64,000 nt of DNA from Macrobrachium rosenbergii. Its lineage: Eukaryota > Arthropoda > Malacostraca > Decapoda > Palaemonidae. Positions 58,862 through 64,000 of this stretch are shown here, piece after piece. The position numbers and the translations under genes are program-made. Every line of letters begins with the position of its first letter. The stretch's first letter is position 1. Below the pieces are notes generated by a model. That model ran no database searches, had not been told where the DNA came from, and saw nothing but the letters and a program-made list of their open reading frames with translations. The stretch is taken from positions 67,805,220 to 67,869,219 of the forward strand of contig NC_089788.1 in the NCBI RefSeq assembly GCF_040412425.1, given 5' to 3'.

Positions 58862-61738
58862 TGACGGATGACAGCATTTAAATTTCATTTGACACGGAGA
58901 GGCAAAATTAATTTTTTTTTAAACAGACGGATGACTTTGCATTTAGATTTTATTTGACACGGAGGGCAAAATTGATTTTTTTTTATACAAACGGATGACT
59001 TTGCATTAGGATTTTATTTGACGTGGAAAGCAAAATTTATTTGTATTTTTCTAACAGACGGATGACTTTGCATTTAGATTTTATTTGACACGGAGGGCAA
59101 AATTGATTTTTTTTTATACAAACGGATGACTTTGCATTAGGATTTTATTTGACGTGGAAAGCAAAATTTATTTGTATTTTTCTAACAGACGGATGACTTT
59201 GCATTTAGATTTTATTTGACACGGAGAGCAAAATTGTTTTTTTTTAAACAGACGGATGACTTTGCATTTAGATTTTATTTGACACGGAGGGCAAAATTGA
59301 TATTTTTGTATATACAGACAGATGACTGCATTTAGATTTAATTTGACACGTAGAGCAAAATTGATATTTTTTAAACAGACGGATGACTTTGCATTTAGAT
59401 TTTATTTGACCCGGAGAGCAAAATTGATTTTTATTTTTTAAACAGACGGACGACTTTGCATTTAGATTTTATTTGACACGTAGAGCAAAATTGATTTTTT
59501 TTAAACAGACGGATGACTTTGCAATTAGATTTTATTTGACACGGAGAGCAAAACTGATTTTTTTTTAAACAGACGGATGACTTTGCATTTAGATTTTATT
59601 TGACCCGGAGAGCAAAATTGATTTTTATTTTTTAAACAGACGGACGACTTTGCATTTATATTTTATTTGACACGTAGAGCAAAACTGATTTTTTTTAAAC
59701 AGACGGATGACTTTGCATTGAGATTTTATTTGACACGGAGAGCAAAGTTGATTTTTTTTATACAGACGGATGACTTTGCATTTAGATTTTATTTGACACG
59801 TAGAGCAAAATTGATTTTTTTTAAACAGACGGATAACTTTGCATTTAGATTTTATTTGACACGTAGAGCAAAATTGATTGTTTTTAAACAGACGGATGAC
59901 TTTGCATTTAGATTTTATTTGACACGGAGAGCAAAATTGATTTTTTTTAAACAGACGGATGACTTTGCATTGAGATTTTATTTGACACGGAGAGCAAAGT
60001 TGATTTTTTTTATACAGACGGATGACTTTGCAATTAGATTTTATTTGACACGGAAAGCAAAACTGATTTTTTTTTAAACAGATGGATGACTTTGCATTTA
60101 GATTTTATTTGACACGTAGAGCAAAATTGATTTTTTTTAAACAGACGGATAACTTTGCATTTAGATTTTATTTGACACGTAGAGCAAAATTGATTGTTTT
60201 TAAACAGACGGATGACTTTGCATTTAGATTTTATTTGACACGGAGAGCAAAATTGATTTTTTTTAAACAGACGGATAACTTTGCATTGAAATTTTATTTG
60301 ACACGGAGAGCAAAGTTGATTTTTTTTATACAGACGGATGACTTTGCAATTAGATTTTATTTGACACGGAAAGCAAAACTGATTTTTTTTTTAAACAGAC
60401 GGATGACTTTGCATTTAGATTTTATTTGACTCGGAGAGCAAAATTGATTTTTATTTTTTAAACAGACGGACGACTTTGCATTTATATTTTATTTGACACG
60501 TACAGCAAAATAGATTTTTTTTAAACAGACGGATGACTTTGCATTGAGATTTTATTTGACACGGAGAGCAAAGTTGATTTTTTTTATACAGACAGATGAC
60601 TTTGCATTTAGATTTTATTTGACACGGAGAGCAAAACTGATTTTTTTTAAACAGACGGATGACTTTGCATTTAGATTTTATTTGACACGTAGAGCAAAAT
60701 TGATTTTTTTTAAACAGACTGATAACTTTGCATTTAGATTTTATTTGACACGTAGAGCAAAATTGATTGTTTTTAAACAGACGGATGACTTTGCATTTAG
60801 ATTTTATTTGACACGGAGAGCAAAACTGATTTTTTTTTAAACAGACGGATGACTTTGCATTTAGATTTTATTTGACACGTAGAGCAAAATTGATTTTTTT
60901 TAAGCAGACGGATAACTTTGCATTTAGATTTTATTTGACCCGGAGAGCAAAATTGATTGTTTTTAAACAGACGGATGACTTTGCATTTAGATTTTATTTG
61001 ACTCAGAGAGCAAAATTGATTTTTTTTAAACAGACGGATGACTTTGCATTTAGATTTTATTTGACCCAGAGTGCAAAATTGTTTATTTTTTATACAGACA
61101 TGACTTTGCATTTAGATTTTATTTGACCCGGAGAGCAAAATTGTTTATTTTTTATACAGACAGATGACTTTGCATCTAGATTTTATTTGACAGGGAAAGC
61201 AAAATTGATTTTTATTTTTTAAACAGACGGATGACTTTGCATTTAGATTTTATTTGACGTGGAGAGCAAAATTGATTTTTTTCTTAAACAGGCGGATGAC
61301 TTTGCATTTAGATTTTATTTGACACGGAGAGCAAAACTGATTTTTTTTAAAACAGACGGATGACTGCATTTGTATTTGATTTGACACGGAGAGCAAAATT
61401 GATGTTTTTTTTAAACAGACGGACGACTTTGCATTTAGATTTTATTTGACACGGAGAGCAAAATTGAATTTTTTTTGTTAAACAGACGGATGACTTTGCA
61501 TTTAGAGTTTATTTGACACGGAGAGCAAAATTGATTTTGTTTTTAAACAGACGGATGAGTTTGCTTTTAGATTTTATTTGACACGGAGAACAAAATTGAA
61601 TTTTTTTTGTTAAACAAACGGATGACTTTGCATTTGGATTTTATTTTGACACGGAGAGCAAAATTGATTTTTTTTTAACAGGCGGATGATTTTGCATTTG
61701 GATTTGATTTGACACGGAGAGCAAAATTGATTTTTTTT
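58862..61738. repeat. Satellite array, about 63-bp unit, about 45 copies, higher-order structure
   Basis: The unit holds ACAGACGGATGACTTTGCAT, TTAGATTTTATTTGACACGG and AGAGCAAAATTGATTTTTTT. Length varies around 62-66 bp, mainly in the T run. Variant units recur at fixed distance. The form with GGATAACTTTG then GATTGTTTTTAAACAG occurs near 59828, 60143 and 60725. The form TGAGATTTTATTTGACACGG occurs near 59718, 59970 and 60545. Between about 59700 and 60450 the spacing fits a five-unit, roughly 315-bp higher-order repeat. Because 63 is a multiple of three, stretches of six or seven units stay open (LTRRAKLIFFKQTDDFAFRFY), but there is no sign of translation. Confidence 0.95.
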
Positions 61739-62117
61739 TGCTCAGATTTTTCTAATTGTCTATGTGTTGTTCTTTATTTTTTTTTCCTTCCTCTACTGCT
61801 ATTGAAAATTCCGAAGGTTTTCATTATTTTTTTTTCTCGTAATCAAAATATTGTTGAGCTTTTTCTTCAATTATGTGTTCTGCCCTCCTTGTAGTTAATA
61901 ATATCCGGTACAGGCGGCGTGGAATATATAATGCGTCTTGACTTAGAAAATGATTACAATATCCATTTCTGAGAGTATATGCTATAAACATCGCTATCTC
62001 CTCTTCATACGGCATCCTCAATTCAGCTTACAATTAATGTTTTTCTTTTTTTGGTATCAGTAATAAACACTTATTTCCATTTGCACTGAATGTCTTTTCG
62101 TTTTCCTTTTTTTAGTG
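61739..62117. other. Unique sequence between satellite and LINE
   Basis: T-rich start that may be decayed satellite. No gene. Confidence 0.4.
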
Positions 62118-64000
62118 CATGCTAACCTTACCTTACAGACCTTACAATTCGTTCGGGTTGCCCCAGGTCCCTCAGTGTGAGGCGCCTTTGATGTCTACCA
62201 GAGAGTTGCTAACGCATCTTCCGGTATATTTTGCATCTTCCAGTCTTGGATGGTCTGGGATGCATCTTAGATATTTGTCGAGCTTATTCTTAAACAAATC
62301 TACGCTCACTCCTGTTATGTTCCTCAGATGAGCTGGTAGCGCATTGAATAGACGCTGCATTATCGATGCTGGTGCGTGGTGGATTAATGTCCTGTGTGCT
62401 TTCCTTAATTTTCTTGGTATAGTTTTTGGCACTATTAATCTACCTCTGCTTGCTCTTTTGATAATTTTAGTTCCATGATATTTTCGGTAATTCCTTCTAT
62501 CTGTTTCCATGCTTGAATTACCATGTAGCGTTCTCTTCTCCTTTCAAGACTATATAAATTTAAGAATTGTAGTCTTTCCCAGTAGTCAAGGTCCTTAACT
62601 TCTTCTATTCTAGCTGTAAATGACCTTTGTACACTCTCTATTCGTGCAATATCCTTTTGGTAGTGTGGGTATACCATATTATATTGCAATATTCAAGTGG
62701 ACTACGTACGTACGTTCTATAAAGCATAATCATGTGCTCAGCTTTTCTTGTTTTGAAGTGCCGGAACAACATTCCCATTTTTGCTTTGCATTTTGCCAGT
62801 AGAATTGCTATTTGATCATTGCATAACATATTCCTATTCAACATCACACCAAGGTCTTTAACTGCTTCCTTGTTTGTGATTGTCTCATTATTAGGTCCTT
62901 TATATGCATATAGCATTCCTACTTTATCACCATAGTTCATTGATTCAAATTTATCAGAGTTAAATACCATCCTATTTATCTCTGCCCATTTATATATTTT
63001 ATTTAGGTCTCTTTGTAGCGAGTTCCTATCTTCATCACAAGCAATTTCTCTACTTATTCTTGTGTCATCTGCGAAACTTCTTACTACTGAGTCCTTAACA
63101 TTACTGTCTATGTCTGCAATCATAATCACAAACAGCAATGCAGCTAACATACCCTGTGGTACACCGGATATTACCGTAGCTTCATCCGATTTCTCATCGT
63201 TTGCAATCACTATCTGTTTTCTGTTTTGCAAAAATTCTTTTATCCATCTTCCTACTTTGTCAACAATGTTATGTTTTCTAATTTTTCGCTAATATATTAT
63301 GATCTACCTTGTCAAAAGCTTTTGCAAAGTCTAGGTAAACCACATCTGTATCTTTTTCATTTATCATATTTTTATATATGCTTTCATGGTGGACTAACAG
63401 TTGGGTTTGTGTACTTTTTCCGGTACAAAACCATGTTGTCCTATATTGAACAATCTATTTTTCATTAAATGTTTCATTATATTTTTTTATTACCCTTTCA
63501 TATACTTTCATAATATGAGATGTCAGACTCACAGGCCTATAATTACTTGCCTGTAGTCTTGAACCACTTTTGAAAGTAGGAGTAATATATGCTAATTTAT
63601 GCTCATCATAAATCTTGCCTGTATCTATACTTTGTCTTAATAATATTGCTAGCGGCTTTGCGATTGAATGAACCACTTTCTTTAACAATATGACAGGTAC
63701 TCCATCTGGTCCTGCTGCTGATCCATTTTTAATTTCATTAATAGCCTGCACAATATCGGCTTCTGTAATATCTATATCTGATAAGTATTCAGTATTTTCA
63801 TCTCTTATTTCTGTATCATTATCTTCATTTTCAATTCTAGGTGTAAATTCACTCTTATATCTTTCTGCTAATATGTTACATATTTCCTTTTTTCATTCGT
63901 TAATCGCCCTTCAATTCTTAGAGGCCTATTTCTACTCTTATTTTATTCATCTTTTTTGCATATGAATAAAAAATTTTAGGGTTTTGCTTGATATTTTGTA
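62118..64000 (-). pseudogene. CR1/Jockey-like non-LTR retrotransposon, frameshifted and cut by the window edge
   Basis: Read on the minus strand, it shows reverse transcriptase blocks in order. These are AAGPDGVPVILL (about 63710), ITPTFKSGSRLQASNYRPVS (about 63580), the catalytic YLDFAKAFDKVDH (about 63310-63340), ISGVPQGMLAALLF (about 63160) and catalytic SFADDTRI (about 63060). A C-terminal domain follows with LFNALPAHLRNITGVSVDLF and KNKLDKYL (about 62260-62350), ending near 62174. The 3' UTR runs to about 62118 and contains CGTTCGGGTTGCCCCAGGTC in plus orientation. Frames change near 63240-63300, 63420-63450, 62640-62690 and 62440-62500, so the copy is inactive. Upstream sequence (YKSEFTPRIE, then an acidic stretch) is present, but the endonuclease would lie beyond the window. 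The exact clade is uncertain. Confidence 0.9.

Noticed and set aside
59667..61126. Repetitive protein (LTRRAKLIFFKQTDDFAFRFY units) as a real product
   Set aside because: The frame is open only because the satellite period is near 63. T-run length changes break it repeatedly and no start context is present.

Overview
The window looks like nuclear DNA of an invertebrate, most probably a decapod crustacean. The clues are very long (GA)n, (TA)n and (AAT)n tracts every one to two kilobases, Ty3/Gypsy, CR1-like and other non-LTR retroelement remains, tRNA-derived SINEs, and one intron-bounded exon of an aminergic receptor. The decapod assignment is inference from repeat style; the species cannot be read from the sequence. 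No prokaryotic genes, tRNA genes, rRNA genes or CRISPR arrays were seen.

Layout. 0-8.4 kb: AT-rich sequence with a diverged tandem duplication, two minisatellites whose units are separated by CT or GA runs, and two 3'-terminal LINE fragments. 8.46-17.78 kb: an almost complete Ty3/Gypsy LTR element (two LTRs of about 1.15 kb, gag, pol, and a third membrane-anchored env-like region preceded by a splice-acceptor-like site). It is broken by about a dozen small frameshifts although its LTRs are very similar. 17.8-34 kb: microsatellites, a third GA-interleaved minisatellite, two head-to-head SINEs, two copies of a roughly 290-bp dispersed repeat, a GAAGTC-type minisatellite that is open on both strands, and the first copy of a hairpin-forming family. 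34.4-35.1 kb: the only convincing host protein-coding sequence, a 648-bp internal exon on the minus strand. It encodes the glycosylated N-terminus and first part of TM1 of a class A GPCR most like 5-HT1 serotonin receptors. 35-58.7 kb: seven more copies of the hairpin family, foldback repeats, LINE and SINE fragments, and a 1.7-kb minisatellite. 58.9-61.7 kb: a roughly 63-bp satellite with higher-order structure. 62.1-64.0 kb: a CR1/Jockey-like non-LTR retrotransposon on the minus strand, frameshifted and cut by the window edge.

Functionally this is intronic or intergenic repeat-rich DNA around one receptor exon. The other exons of the receptor are not visible, so its introns are probably long. 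The most unusual items are the eight-copy multi-stem hairpin element, the tandem primer-binding-like repeats and env-like ORF of the LTR element, the higher-order satellite, and several large foldbacks. Most open frames on either strand come from simple repeats and are not annotated as genes.
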